DNA of 64,000 bases from Candidatus Hamiltonella defensa 5AT (Acyrthosiphon pisum) (GCF_000021705.1 NC_012751.1:1600006-1664005); one strand, 5' to 3'. Shown: positions 9,434 through 19,181, counted from the stretch's first letter. Numbers and translations: made by a program. Notes: generated from the sequence alone by a model not told the origin.

Positions 9434-9612
9434 AAATTTTATCCTTATTAAAAACATGATAACGGACGGCTCGCGTAACCTCGCTGCAAGTTTTTCAGAA
9501 AGTAGATTTCATAAAATCTGGTCACTCTAGCATCTGCAACGGTTTACGCAAAGGGCGTCTAAAGGCATCTGGTTTTGTCTATGTACCAGAATCTATCATT
9601 TCTGATTTTTTA

Positions 9613-10503
9613 TTATTTTTCATATTGCTCTTGATATTGACGCATGAATTGATATGCATTTTTGAATCGATTTATGTCATATTTTTCAAAATTGTCATCA
9701 TATTGTTCTTTGACTTTTGCCCAAAGGGGCCATAGTACATACTGCATAAATTTAAATAACAGTATTTTTTGTTTGGATTCCTTAGGGATATTTCTTTCAA
9801 AATAATACGTTAAAAATATTTGTTCTTCTTCACTGTTAAACTGACATTCTAGAAAATGCGGCGCTAAATCCCACATGGGATCATTCATGCCGGAATATTC
9901 CCAATCAATTAAATAGATTTTATCTCCACTTTTAACAATATTTTCTGCAACTAAATCGTTATGACAAGGGCATCTATCTTTATTCAACCTGTCTAAAATT
10001 TTTTCTGTTTTATAAAAAAATTCAACCAGCATTTTATTATGATAAATACCATCATGGTCATGTTTTAAATTTAAAATATGTTGATATTTTTTATATTCAG
10101 AAAAAGCATTAAATTCATTACAAAATTTAATATTTGATTGATGCAATTGACGAAAACAAAGACTGATATTTTCAATATTATTTTTTTTTCTTACAAGGCC
10201 CGGGCTGAATGTTTCTGAATCAGGAATGTATTGAGTTATTTTTATTCCACTTATAGTATCAAAATAAATTGTTTCTGGATTGATACCCATTTTAAAAACT
10301 AATTCGCTGTTATTTTTTTCATTATGACGATTAATAAAATTCTCAGTAGCAACACCAGGTACACGAAGCACTAATTTCATTTTTTTCGTTAATATTAGGT
10401 AATTTTTATTTGTTATACCTCCGATAGCGGTAATCTTTATGTTTTCATCTTTATTTAAATTCAGTTCTTTAATTAAAAAGCTTTTCATAATTTGATTATT
10501 CAT
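9613..10503 (-). CDS. Choline/ethanolamine kinase-like phosphotransferase (LicA type)
   Basis: Predicted small-molecule kinase of the choline kinase/aminoglycoside phosphotransferase fold. The Brenner-like catalytic loop CHNDLVAENI (about 197-206) holds the Asp and Asn, followed by the Mg-binding LIDWEYSGMNDPMWDLA. The N-lobe starts with ITAIGGITNKNYL, a glycine-rich nucleotide loop. The most likely start is the ATG at 10503; the longer frame upstream lacks coding character. Closest named family is LicA choline kinase, which feeds phosphocholine onto surface glycans in Haemophilus, but no licBCD partners are in view, so substrate and role are open. It is visibly more AT-rich than sohB and artP on either side, a sign of separate origin. 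Confidence 0.75.
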   Translation of the reverse strand: MNNQIMKSFLIKELNLNKDENIKITAIGGITNKNYLILTKKMKLVLRVPGVATENFINRHNEKNNSELVFKMGINPETIYFDTISGIKITQYIPDSETFSPGLVRKKNNIENISLCFRQLHQSNIKFCNEFNAFSEYKKYQHILNLKHDHDGIYHNKMLVEFFYKTEKILDRLNKDRCPCHNDLVAENIVKSGDKIYLIDWEYSGMNDPMWDLAPHFLECQFNSEEEQIFLTYYFERNIPKESKQKILLFKFMQYVLWPLWAKVKEQYDDNFEKYDINRFKNAYQFMRQYQEQYEK

Positions 10504-10690
10504 TTTTTTATTTATATCTATATTGTAAGTGTACTGAATCTGAACGGTTTTTCTGCACTGGATACCATGTGATAGCGTTCGTTGGTAAAGAAACCTCTCA
10601 AAAATAATAAAATTTTGCCAATAAATATTGCATCCACATTCTATGAAAGCTACTCTCTGGCGCACTTAAGATTTCACTAAAATCAGGTCA

Positions 10691-11419
10691 ATGAGTATTC
10701 AACTAAAAGGCATTAACTGTTATTACGGTTCACAACAAGCACTTTGCAATATCAGATTATATTGTCCTGAAGGGGAGATATTAGTCTTACTTGGGCCCAG
10801 CGGTGCAGGCAAAAGCTCTTTATTGCGAGTATTAAATTTGCTTGAAATGCCGGGTTCTGGAATCTTGCAGATTGCAGGGCATCGTTTCGATTTCAATGAA
10901 AATTTATCAGAAAACATTATTCGTGAATTACGAAAAAACGTGGGTATGGTATTTCAGCAATATCATCTTTGGCCACATTTATCGGTGATGCAAAATTTAA
11001 TAGAAGCGCCTTGCTGGTTACTGGGGCTTTCTAAACAGGAAGCGCGTTTTAGGGCTGAAAAGTTGCTGGCTCGTTTACGTTTGCAGAATTTTTCAGATCG
11101 TTATCCGTTGCATCTTTCTGGAGGACAACAGCAGCGAGTCGCTATTGCACGAGCACTTATGATGGAACCTAAGGTCTTATTATTTGACGAGCCCACAGCG
11201 GCCTTAGATCCTGAAATTACGGCCCAAGTGGTGGATATTATTCGAGAACTTTCTGAAACAGGCATCACACAAGTGATAGTGACACATGAACTTGAATTTG
11301 CCCGTAAAACAGCAACTCGGCTTATTTACATGGAAAATGGAAAAATAATAGAAGAGGGGGATTGTAATCTCTTTAAACACCCCAAAACAGAAGCCTTTGC
11401 CCATTATTTATCACATTAG
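10691..11419 (+). CDS. artP: ArtP, ATPase of the arginine ABC importer
   Basis: Energises arginine uptake with ArtQ and ArtM at the inner membrane. The 242 residues start MSIQLKGINCYYGSQQALCN. Walker A is GPSGAGKSS (about 36-44), the Q-loop lies in MVFQQYHLWPHL, the signature is LSGGQQQRVAIARAL, and Walker B is LLFDEPTAALDPE, all of the polar amino acid subfamily. First gene of artPIQM on the plus strand, about 100 bases before artI. In E. coli the operon is repressed by ArgR; I could not identify an ARG box with confidence. Confidence 0.95.
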   Translation: MSIQLKGINCYYGSQQALCNIRLYCPEGEILVLLGPSGAGKSSLLRVLNLLEMPGSGILQIAGHRFDFNENLSENIIRELRKNVGMVFQQYHLWPHLSVMQNLIEAPCWLLGLSKQEARFRAEKLLARLRLQNFSDRYPLHLSGGQQQRVAIARALMMEPKVLLFDEPTAALDPEITAQVVDIIRELSETGITQVIVTHELEFARKTATRLIYMENGKIIEEGDCNLFKHPKTEAFAHYLSH

Positions 11420-11523
11420 GCGGGAGTTTATTTCTTTAAGTCTATTTTTAAACATCCACACCATGAATGGTGAAAAACCGTGAATCCATGATGCTCCATT
11501 TATAGTAAGAACAGGAGTTAAAA

Positions 11524-12273
11524 ATGAAAAAATTAGTCCTTTCTGTATTTTTTGCCCTTGTCAGCCTGGCGATCAGTTTGTCTGTGTTTGCTGAGAAAAA
11601 AATTCTTCGTTTTGCGACTGAGGCCTCTTATCCTCCTTTTGAGTTTATGAGTGCTCATAATGAAATCGAAGGATTTGACATAGACCTGGCGAAGGCACTG
11701 TGTCAAAAAATGCAGATAGAGTGTGTTTTTGTAAATCAGGCCTTTGATAGCTTAATACCAAGCCTTAAATCGCGTCGTATCGATGCTGTTATCGCAGGGC
11801 TGGATATCACTCCGGAACGTTCAAAACAAGTGGCTTTCACGATCCCATATTGTAAAAATTCCGCTTTATTTATTATTCAAACCGGTAAATTTGCTGGCAT
11901 AGACGATTTACAGGGGAAACGAGTGGGTATGCAAAATGGCAGCACACATCAAAAATTTTTGATGGACGAACATCCTGAAATGATCCCCATTTCTTATAGC
12001 ACTTATCAAAATGCCATTTTAGATCTTAAAAATGGTCGATTGGACGCTGTTTTTGGTGATACAGCGGCAGTCAATCAATGGCTGATAAAAAATCCAACTC
12101 TGGGTGCACTGGGAAATAAAATTACCGACTCTAATTATTTTGGGGTAGGTTTGGGCATTGCAGTCAAGCAAGCTGATGATTCATTACTCAATAAGTTAAA
12201 TGAAGCAATAAAACAAATCAAACAGGATGGAAGCTATGACCATATTTACAAAAAATGGTTTCCCAAGAGCTGA
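11524..12273 (+). CDS. artI: ArtI/ArtJ, periplasmic arginine-binding protein
   Basis: Substrate-binding component of the arginine importer. A signal peptide spans about residues 1-23 (MKKLVLSVFFALVSLAIS, cleavage after VFA). The mature part has the SBP_bac_3 marks: FATEASYPPFEF, GFDIDLAKALC, AGLDITPERS and GKRVGMQNGSTHQ, plus a conserved DAVFGDTAA. Length 249 is close to E. coli ArtI/ArtJ (243). It sits between artP and artQ with a strong AGGAG site before its ATG. Only one binding protein is present, where E. coli has both artI and artJ, so specificity between arginine and related amino acids is not decided by sequence reading. Confidence 0.93.
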   Translation: MKKLVLSVFFALVSLAISLSVFAEKKILRFATEASYPPFEFMSAHNEIEGFDIDLAKALCQKMQIECVFVNQAFDSLIPSLKSRRIDAVIAGLDITPERSKQVAFTIPYCKNSALFIIQTGKFAGIDDLQGKRVGMQNGSTHQKFLMDEHPEMIPISYSTYQNAILDLKNGRLDAVFGDTAAVNQWLIKNPTLGALGNKITDSNYFGVGLGIAVKQADDSLLNKLNEAIKQIKQDGSYDHIYKKWFPKS

Positions 12274-12281
12274 TTTTATCA

Positions 12282-12992
12282 ATGAATGAATTCTTTTCTT
12301 TACTCAATGCGACAGGAATGACGCTTTCCTTAGCACTTTGTTCACTGTTAGTTGGGTTGTTTTTAGGAATACTTTTCGCGATCTGCGAATCATCAAAATA
12401 CAGAGGGCTTCGTTATCTCATCCATGGATGGGGGATCTTATTAAGGGGGCTCCCTGAAATTTTAATCGTTTTTTTTATTTATTTTGGATCTTCAGAACTC
12501 TTTATACTACTGACAGATGGCTTCACCATAAATTTTTATCTATTTGAATTACCTATTAAATGTCATTCCAATTTCCTTGAAATTAGCCCATTTTTATGCG
12601 CTGTCATCGCATTAGCTTTGCTTTATTCTGCTTATGCTGCTCAAATTTTTCGAGGGGCATTCAAAGCCATTTCTTTTGGACAAAGAGAGTCCGGTCAAGC
12701 TTTAGGGCTTTCTTCGTTCTTTATTTTTATTCGGCTTATTATGCCGCAAATGTGGCGACATGCCTTGCCAGGTTTGGGGAATCAATGGCTGATTTTATTA
12801 AAGGATACGGCGTTAGTGTCTTTGATTAGTGTGAATGATGTGATGTTACAAGCAAAAAATATTGCGGTTCGTACTCAAGAACCCTTTACCTGGTACTTTA
12901 TCGCCGCCTTGATTTATTTGGTGATCACGCTGATAAGTCAATATTTGATAAAGTGCCTTGAGATTTACACGACCCGTTTTGAACGGACTTAA
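12282..12992 (+). CDS. artQ: ArtQ, arginine ABC importer permease
   Basis: Inner-membrane permease of the HisMQ family. The start at 12282 (MNEFFSLLNATGMTL) matches E. coli ArtQ; a longer frame from 12255 overlaps the end of artI and is less likely. Several hydrophobic segments are present, with the coupling EAA-like loop ESGQALGLSSFFIFIRLIMP in the second half. The chain ends TTRFERT as in E. coli. Length 236. Lies 8 bases after artI and 5 bases before artM, so translation is likely coupled. Intact. Confidence 0.95.
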   Translation: MNEFFSLLNATGMTLSLALCSLLVGLFLGILFAICESSKYRGLRYLIHGWGILLRGLPEILIVFFIYFGSSELFILLTDGFTINFYLFELPIKCHSNFLEISPFLCAVIALALLYSAYAAQIFRGAFKAISFGQRESGQALGLSSFFIFIRLIMPQMWRHALPGLGNQWLILLKDTALVSLISVNDVMLQAKNIAVRTQEPFTWYFIAALIYLVITLISQYLIKCLEIYTTRFERT

Positions 12993-12997
12993 AAGGC

Positions 12998-13666
12998 ATG
13001 TTTGAATATATATTGAAAATACTCAATGGGCTGCAAATCAGTGTGACCTTAACCGCGTTTTCTCTGTTTTTTGCTTTAGGTTTATCTATTGTTTTAACTC
13101 TTATTTTGGGTCTACATAGGCCATTTTTATCGTCAATTGTCAAAATTTATCTGACACTATTTACCGGTACTCCTTTATTAATACAAATTTTTTTAATTTA
13201 TTATGGCCCTGGGCAATTTCCCTCTCTGCGCAGCTGCGCCTGGTTATGGCACTTTTTATCTCAGCCCTGGTTATGCGCGATGATGGCTTTAACGTTAAAC
13301 AGTGCCGCTTATACCACGCAGTTATTTTACGGTGCTTTACGGGCACTCCCTGTTGGCCAATGGGAAGCCTGCCAGGCTCTCGGGATGTCAAAAACGCAAG
13401 CTTTGCGTGTTTTGTTGCCTTTTGCTTTGAAACGCGCCCTTTCTTCTTATTCAAATGAAGTGGTATTGATTTTTAAAAGTACATCACTGGTATACACCAT
13501 TACCTTAATGGATCTGATGGGCTACACTCAGTTGATATACGGCAGAACCTACGATATCAAAGCATTTTTAGCCGTAGGTATCATTTATTTCTGCATCAAC
13601 GGAGTATTGACCTTATTGATGCGTTTTGTAGAAAGGAAGGGATTGGCTTTTGAACGACGTCATTAA
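12998..13666 (+). CDS. artM: ArtM, arginine ABC importer permease
   Basis: Second permease subunit, partner of ArtQ in the inner membrane. The 222 residues start MFEYILKILNGLQISVTLT and carry the EAA loop EACQALGMSKTQALRVLLP and ALKRALSSYSNEVVLIFKST, typical of polar amino acid permeases. About five hydrophobic spans are visible. It ends the operon; a 100-base gap follows before ydgH, which reads on the same strand. Intact, usual length. Confidence 0.95.
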   Translation: MFEYILKILNGLQISVTLTAFSLFFALGLSIVLTLILGLHRPFLSSIVKIYLTLFTGTPLLIQIFLIYYGPGQFPSLRSCAWLWHFLSQPWLCAMMALTLNSAAYTTQLFYGALRALPVGQWEACQALGMSKTQALRVLLPFALKRALSSYSNEVVLIFKSTSLVYTITLMDLMGYTQLIYGRTYDIKAFLAVGIIYFCINGVLTLLMRFVERKGLAFERRH

Positions 13667-13768
13667 TCTCAAGTTTTTCATTGACGCGCTCATTTTTTTC
13701 TTATCTCTTTAAGAAATGAATTCACATTCATACGTGAAAAAATCACGTCATTCCCGAAGGAATTTTTT

Positions 13769-14722
13769 ATGAAATTTAAACATGGTACTGCTATCACATT
13801 CATTTTATTATTTTGGACCCTTCCTGAAGTAAAGGCAGCTCAAGAATTATCAGCAGAAAAAGCACAGACTCTCACGTCTTTTAAACAGATCACATTAAAT
13901 GGCCGTTTTAATAACCTTGGTGAAGTGGCAGAGGCTGTGTCACGGCAGGCAGATAAACTCTCTGCATATGCTTTTTATGTTCAGGGCATTCACAGTACTA
14001 ATCGGGGTGGAAATTGGCGAGTCACGGCAAATCTTTATCATAAAGACGCCGCTGTTCTTATAAAGAAAAATGATTATCGAATATTTAATGGCGTGAAAGA
14101 ATTACCCCAAAAAGAATCGGAACTATTACTTCCATTTGATACTGTAAATGTGACCGGTTTCTTTCGTAGTCAATCTGACGTTGATGAAGCCATTTCTAAA
14201 AAGGCCGCAGAAAAAAAAGCGGATGCTTTTTTTATTATTCGTCAAATAGACGCTAATAGAGGGGGCAATCAAAGTATTACGGCTTATATTTATGAAGCCA
14301 ATGCGCCTAAACGCCCTGCATCAAACGCAAATTTTACTCCCGCTGATTCAGATGATGGTAAAGCGGCTTTGGCAGCAGGCGGTGGTGGCACCAAGAAAAT
14401 TTTACCAATTCATGAAGAATCTTCGATGAATCCCTTCAAAAAGGTAGGTCGTCTTTTTGAAAGAGATTCGTCAGTAGGAAGTCGTTACTCGGTAACTTTA
14501 CCGAATGGAATAAAAATTGAGGAATTAAATAATATCGCGGCAAAAAACATGAAGCCCTTCGATAGAGTGACTTTTACAGGACATTTTTCCAGCATGACAG
14601 ATGTATCCTACCAGGTGGCCAAACGGGCAGCAAAAAAAGGGGCGAAGTACTATCATATTACTCGTCAATGGCAGAGTAAAAATGGGGGTAATTTGACTGT
14701 CACTGCGGATCTATTTAAATAA
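13769..14722 (+). CDS. ydgH: YdgH, periplasmic protein with three DUF1471 domains
   Basis: Exported protein of the YhcN/BhsA (DUF1471) superfamily; function in stress or envelope maintenance is not settled. A signal peptide spans about 1-23 (cleavage after VKA). Three repeats follow, each with a GRF/GFF/GHF...VAEAVS-like helix and a YxI-x-R strand: around 40-105, 120-190 and 250-317. The last ends AKRAAKKGAKYYHITRQW and LTVTADLFK, as E. coli YdgH does. Length 317 fits the family (314). The operon-like position after artM is coincidental as far as I know. Confidence 0.92.
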   Translation: MKFKHGTAITFILLFWTLPEVKAAQELSAEKAQTLTSFKQITLNGRFNNLGEVAEAVSRQADKLSAYAFYVQGIHSTNRGGNWRVTANLYHKDAAVLIKKNDYRIFNGVKELPQKESELLLPFDTVNVTGFFRSQSDVDEAISKKAAEKKADAFFIIRQIDANRGGNQSITAYIYEANAPKRPASNANFTPADSDDGKAALAAGGGGTKKILPIHEESSMNPFKKVGRLFERDSSVGSRYSVTLPNGIKIEELNNIAAKNMKPFDRVTFTGHFSSMTDVSYQVAKRAAKKGAKYYHITRQWQSKNGGNLTVTADLFK

Positions 14723-14799
14723 GATAGAGGGGTGGCCTCAGAGATCCTGCGATGAGGTCGTTCGTTCAGATCAATCGCATATTCTTTTTCGTTTTAAAT

Positions 14800-15570
14800 T
14801 TAGGTACGTAGCCCAAATCCCTTTTCTATCAGATACCAAACCAAAAGATAAAAAACAACAATAAATGTCATTAGCACCCCTATTGTGATACTTATTGGTA
14901 ACTCTTTAAAACCTAGAAACCCGTAACGAAACCCACTGACCATATAAACAATAGGATTCACTTTGGATATCGATTGCCAAAACGAAGGAAGCAATGTGAG
15001 TGAATAAAAGACCCCGCCTAAATAAGTTAAAGGTGTCAATATAAAAGTTGGGATCAGGCTAATATCATCAAAAGATTTTGCAAAAAGCGCGTTCAGTAAA
15101 CCTGCCAAAGAAAACAATACACTGGTTAATAATAAGGTGAGCAAAACCATCGGCCAGGAATGAACCTGAAAAGGAACAAAAAACAACGACACAATACTGA
15201 CAAGCATTCCAACGCAAATACCTCGCCCTATACCTCCTCCCATATAGCCAATAATAATAATATGGGTGGGTACAGGGGCGACTAATAATTCTTCAATATT
15301 GCGCTGAAATTTTGCATTAAAAAAAGAGGAGGCAACATTTGAATACGCATTAGTGATCACAGACATCATAATTAAACCTGGAACAATAAATTCCATATAA
15401 TTGACGCCGTTCATTTGACCAATTTTTGAGCCGATTAATTTACCAAAAATAACAAAATAGAGCGACATGGTGATCATAGGAGGGATCAGGGTTTGTACCC
15501 ATATTCGCGTAAAACGATTGACTTCTTTCATCCAAATGCTTTTTAAGGCAATCCAATATAAGCGGATCAT
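14800..15570 (-). CDS. yadH: YadH, ABC-2 type exporter permease
   Basis: Inner-membrane half of the YadG-YadH exporter; substrate unknown in E. coli. The 256 residues show six hydrophobic segments and ABC-2 family features: WVQTLIPPMITMSLYFVIFG near the start, RNIEELLVAPVPTHIIIIGY in the middle and LTPLTYLGGVFYSLTLLP towards the end. It overlaps the end of yadG by four bases (ATGA type), so the pair is translationally coupled. It ends an apparent minus-strand unit downstream of lpxC, a position secM-secA would hold in E. coli. Confidence 0.94.
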   Translation of the reverse strand: MIRLYWIALKSIWMKEVNRFTRIWVQTLIPPMITMSLYFVIFGKLIGSKIGQMNGVNYMEFIVPGLIMMSVITNAYSNVASSFFNAKFQRNIEELLVAPVPTHIIIIGYMGGGIGRGICVGMLVSIVSLFFVPFQVHSWPMVLLTLLLTSVLFSLAGLLNALFAKSFDDISLIPTFILTPLTYLGGVFYSLTLLPSFWQSISKVNPIVYMVSGFRYGFLGFKELPISITIGVLMTFIVVFYLLVWYLIEKGFGLRT

Positions 15571-16490
15571 GTTTCCCCCCCTTTTCTATTCACCAGGTTT
15601 ACAAACAATTCTTCCAGGCGATTCGATTTATTCCTCATACTTTGAATCTGGATCCCTTGTGAACTCAGCTGGCTAAATACATTGTTTAACCCCTGTCCAC
15701 GTTTGACGTCGACCTCAAGGGTGATATCGTCGATGAAGCGGTAAAGATAACCTTCCAGATGAGGCGATTGACTTTTTAGTGAGATGTCTAAAATAAAGGT
15801 TTCTGATTCCAATTTACTTAATAAATTTTTCATGGAAGTATTTTCTATCAGCTTTCCACCTTGGATAATACCAATATGACGGCAAAGCATTTCCGCTTCT
15901 TCAAGATAATGTGTCGTTAGAATAATAGTAGTACCCTGTGCATTAAGCTCTTGTAAAAAAAACCACATAGAGCGTCTTAGCTCAATGTCTACTCCAGCCG
16001 TAGGCTCATCCAGAATAAGCAATTTTGGATGGTGCATTAAAGCCCGTGCAATCATTAAACGGCGTTTCATTCCGCCCGACAAACGAATGGCTGTTTCATT
16101 ACGTTTATTCCATAAATCAAGTTGGGTCAGATATTTTTTTGCTCTTATTTGCGCTTCTTTGCGAGGTACTCCATAGTAACCTGCTTGCGTCACCACAATT
16201 TGGAGCACGGTTTCAAAAGAAGCAAAATTAAATTCCTGTGGAACCAAGCCAAGGTGGCGTTTGGCATGAATACTATTTTTGTCAATATCATCACCAAATA
16301 CCTGTACTTTTCCTTCTGTTTTGTTTACCAAAGAGCTGATAATGCCGATGATGGTAGATTTCCCTGCGCCATTTGGGCCCAACAAAGCATAAAAATCACC
16401 TTTATTAACATGTAAGTTAATTCCATGAAGCGCTTTTGTTCCAGTGGAATAGGTTTTTTTCAGTTGTGATAATTCGAGAGCATAAGTCAT
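15567..16490 (-). CDS. yadG: YadG, ABC exporter ATPase
   Basis: ATPase subunit for YadH. Start set at the ATG giving MTYALELSQLKKTYSTG, matching E. coli YadG (308 residues; here 307). Walker A GPNGAGKST (about 39-47), signature LSGGMKRRLMIARAL, Walker B LLILDEPTAGVD and switch His in TTHYLEEAEML are all present. The C-terminal 80 residues end RLEELFVNLVNRK, as in the family. No damage seen. Confidence 0.95.
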   Translation of the reverse strand: MTYALELSQLKKTYSTGTKALHGINLHVNKGDFYALLGPNGAGKSTIIGIISSLVNKTEGKVQVFGDDIDKNSIHAKRHLGLVPQEFNFASFETVLQIVVTQAGYYGVPRKEAQIRAKKYLTQLDLWNKRNETAIRLSGGMKRRLMIARALMHHPKLLILDEPTAGVDIELRRSMWFFLQELNAQGTTIILTTHYLEEAEMLCRHIGIIQGGKLIENTSMKNLLSKLESETFILDISLKSQSPHLEGYLYRFIDDITLEVDVKRGQGLNNVFSQLSSQGIQIQSMRNKSNRLEELFVNLVNRKGGET

Positions 16491-16836
16491 AAATAACATT
16501 ACCTAAAGAAGAAAAAAGTAGAATACTAACCTCCTCGAAAATCTGAAAAACACACAAGATCAGGGATCAAATGAAAAAAATATCATTGGAGATTATTGTA
16601 ATCTTAAAGCTAAAGCAAAAAATTATTAAGTGCTTGGGATGTGCTGAGAACTGAGAGTCTGTTTCGATGAAAAATGATGGCTGTTGGCATCTTCGCTCAG
16701 AGGTTGATGGCATGGAGATGTTTTTTGACCACTGGGTTTAAATTTGACCTTTTGGCCATTGTCAGTAGGTGAGCGAGTCACCCTGATCAAAACAAAGTCG
16801 AGACACCTCAAAGAAGGGGTCAATAATCAGATGACT
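16491..16836. other. Intergenic stretch between lpxC and yadG without a supported gene
   Basis: A 65-codon minus-strand frame at 16626-16823 exists but lacks a ribosome site, signal peptide or family motif. E. coli has secM-secA here; I find neither a SecM arrest motif (FxxxxWIxxxxGIRAGP) nor a SecA start. Confidence 0.5.
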
Positions 16837-17757
16837 TTATCGAACAAAGCACATCTCTAACGAGTGACCAAATAAGATAGGAGCTTCTTCATGCTCAAAA
16901 GTAACATACTCCCAAGCGGATTGATTCTCTAAAACGGCTTTTAATAGCTGATTATTTAATGCATGGCCAGATTTAAAGGCAGAAAAAGCACCAATAATGT
17001 TGTGACCGCAAATAAATAAATCACCGATGGCATCCAGCATTTTATGACGAACAAATTCATCTTCAAACCTTAAACCGTCTTCATTGAGCACACGATAATC
17101 ATCCATCACAATAGCGCAGTCAAAGCTGCCACCCAAGCAGAGACCTTTTGATTGCAGATATTCAATATCTTTTATAAAACCAAAAGTTCTGGCACGGCTA
17201 AGCTCAAGGATAAAAGTTTGTGCAGAAAAATCAAAACCGTAGCTTTGAGTATTTTCATGAATTGCAGGATGCTTAAAGTCAATGCTAAAATCCAAGCGAA
17301 AACCGTCATATGGCGATAATTCGGCCCATTTATCATCTTTTTGAACTCGGATGGTTTCTTTTAATTTTAAAAATTTTTTTGGCGCATTGAGTTCTTTGAT
17401 GCCTGAATTTAGTAATAAAAATATAAAAGGGCTGGCGCTACCATCCATAATAGGCACTTCAGGCGCATCAACTTCTATAATCACATTATCGATTCCGAAT
17501 GCGGCGAGGGCAGAATTAAGATGTTCAATCGTAGAAATACGTATATTATTTTCATTTACTAGGCAGGTGCAAAGCTGGGTGTCACGTACAGATTCAGGAT
17601 CTGCAAAAAATTCAACAACGGGGTTTAAATCAACGCGACGATAAATAATCCCATCGTTTGCTGATGCAGGTCGCATAGTAAGAGTCACTTTTTTCCCTGT
17701 ATGCAGGCCAACACCGGTTGTTTTCACAACATGTTTTAATGTTTTTTGTTTTATCAT
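16837..17757 (-). CDS. lpxC: LpxC, UDP-3-O-acyl-GlcNAc deacetylase
   Basis: Zinc enzyme for the committed step of lipid A synthesis, in the cytosol. The 306 residues (E. coli 305) start MIKQKTLKHVVKTTGVGLHTGKKV. Zinc and catalytic positions are visible: IEHLNSALAAFGIDN (His near 79), HKMLDAIGDL (His and Asp near 238-242) and SGHALNN (His near 265). It is the last gene of the dcw cluster, 269 bases after ftsZ, the order of E. coli. In relatives LpxC is set by FtsH proteolysis through a C-terminal tail; here the end is HSLEMCFVR, which differs from the E. coli tail, so turnover may differ. Confidence 0.97.
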   Translation of the reverse strand: MIKQKTLKHVVKTTGVGLHTGKKVTLTMRPASANDGIIYRRVDLNPVVEFFADPESVRDTQLCTCLVNENNIRISTIEHLNSALAAFGIDNVIIEVDAPEVPIMDGSASPFIFLLLNSGIKELNAPKKFLKLKETIRVQKDDKWAELSPYDGFRLDFSIDFKHPAIHENTQSYGFDFSAQTFILELSRARTFGFIKDIEYLQSKGLCLGGSFDCAIVMDDYRVLNEDGLRFEDEFVRHKMLDAIGDLFICGHNIIGAFSAFKSGHALNNQLLKAVLENQSAWEYVTFEHEEAPILFGHSLEMCFVR

Positions 17758-17911
17758 GCGTACTATCTCGCAGTTTTATTTAAGAACAATCATTAATAAT
17801 CACAATCTTTATTTCAAATTAACTTAATTCTAACATAGAGATGAATCATTCTAAATTTTCAAATATGACTTCATTAAATTTATTGCAAAATATAAGCCCA
17901 TCAATCTCAAG

Positions 17912-17928
17912 GCCTCTACGCGAGAGGC
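17912..17928. repeat. Short perfect hairpin in the ftsZ-lpxC gap
   Basis: GCCTCT at 17912-17917 pairs with AGAGGC at 17923-17928 around a five-base loop. There is no T-run on either side, so this is not a classical terminator; it may stabilise or process the ftsZ-lpxC transcript. Confidence 0.4.
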
Positions 17929-18026
17929 ACAAAGGGTATTTTAGTAGATAAAGATACCGAGAGAGAACTGTTTCATAAAAAACTGAGCACACAAAAATCG
18001 ATGTTTTCAGTAGGGTTTAAACAGGT

Positions 18027-19181
18027 CTATTGATCTGACTGCTTACGTAAAAAAGCAGGGATATCAAGATAATCCGGTTCTTTTTTGATTTCCGTATCAC
18101 CTTCATTGCTTAAGTGATGATTTGTGTTCTTTGTCTCTTGAGGCAAAGGTGGCAGAACATTTGTTTGATAATGATGTGTTGATCCGGTCTGCATTTTTTT
18201 CTTAGCCGAAGTATTTTCTTGATGTTTATTCATTCCAATACCCGTTGCCACCACGGTAACTCGCAATTCATCATTCATTTCTGGGTGTAAAGAAGTCCCG
18301 ATCACCACAGTGGCATTGTCAGAAGCAAAAGCGCGTATGGTATTACCCACTGTTTCAAATTCATCTAATTTGAGATCAAACCCCGCTGTAATATTCACCA
18401 ATACACCGCGAGCACCCGATAAATCGATATCTTCCAAGAGAGGACTGGAAATAGCCATCTCTGAAGCTTCTTCTGCTCTATCTTCGCCACTAGCCGACCC
18501 AGACCCCATCATGGCATAGCCCATTTCAGACATGACCGTACGTACATCCGCAAAATCGACATTCATTAAACCAGGGCGTGTAATTAATTCAGCGATCCCT
18601 TGTACTGCGCCTTTTAATACATCATTAGCTGCACTAAACGCATCCAGTAGAGAAATGCCTCGTCCCAATACTTTTAGTAACTTATCATTCGGAATGGTAA
18701 TTAAAGAGTCCACATGCTTCGAGAGCTCGATAATGCCTTGATCGGCAAATAACATACGCTTTTTGCCTTCAAAATTAAAAGGTTTAGTGACCACAGCAAC
18801 CGTTAAAATATTTAATTCTTTTGCGATTTCGGCTACCACAGGCGCGGCCCCTGTGCCTGTCCCTCCCCCCATACCAGCCGCGATAAAGACCATATCGGCT
18901 CCTTCAAGAGCAGCCCTCAGAGCGTCCCTATCTTCTTCAGCCGCGTTTCGTCCAACATCAGGGTTTGCACCAGCTCCTAAACCTTTGGTAATGGTGCTCC
19001 CAATTTGAATCGTTTGACCCACAGTCGTTTTACGTAATACTTGAGCATCCGTATTGACAACAAAAAATTCAACACCTTCAATGTGTTCTTTTACCATGTG
19101 CTCGACAGCATTGCCGCCACCGCCGCCAACGCCAATGACTTTAATAATTGCTTCATTGGTTATTTCAACTGGTTCAAACAT
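18027..19181 (-). CDS. ftsZ: FtsZ, tubulin-like division GTPase
   Basis: Forms the cytokinetic ring at midcell. The 384-residue chain (E. coli 383) has the nucleotide loops GVGGGGGNAV near 16-25 and the tubulin signature GGGTGTGAAP near 105-114, and the T7 catalytic NVDFADVRTVM near 207-217. The C-terminal conserved peptide DYLDIPAFLRKQ, which binds FtsA and ZipA, is intact at the very end. Lies about 150 bases after ftsA, a wider gap than in E. coli, with room for an extra promoter. Strongly conserved. Confidence 0.98.
   Translation of the reverse strand: MFEPVEITNEAIIKVIGVGGGGGNAVEHMVKEHIEGVEFFVVNTDAQVLRKTTVGQTIQIGSTITKGLGAGANPDVGRNAAEEDRDALRAALEGADMVFIAAGMGGGTGTGAAPVVAEIAKELNILTVAVVTKPFNFEGKKRMLFADQGIIELSKHVDSLITIPNDKLLKVLGRGISLLDAFSAANDVLKGAVQGIAELITRPGLMNVDFADVRTVMSEMGYAMMGSGSASGEDRAEEASEMAISSPLLEDIDLSGARGVLVNITAGFDLKLDEFETVGNTIRAFASDNATVVIGTSLHPEMNDELRVTVVATGIGMNKHQENTSAKKKMQTGSTHHYQTNVLPPLPQETKNTNHHLSNEGDTEIKKEPDYLDIPAFLRKQSDQ

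Noticed and set aside
16626..16823. 65-codon minus frame downstream of lpxC as SecM
   Set aside because: No arrest motif, no signal peptide and no secA follows.
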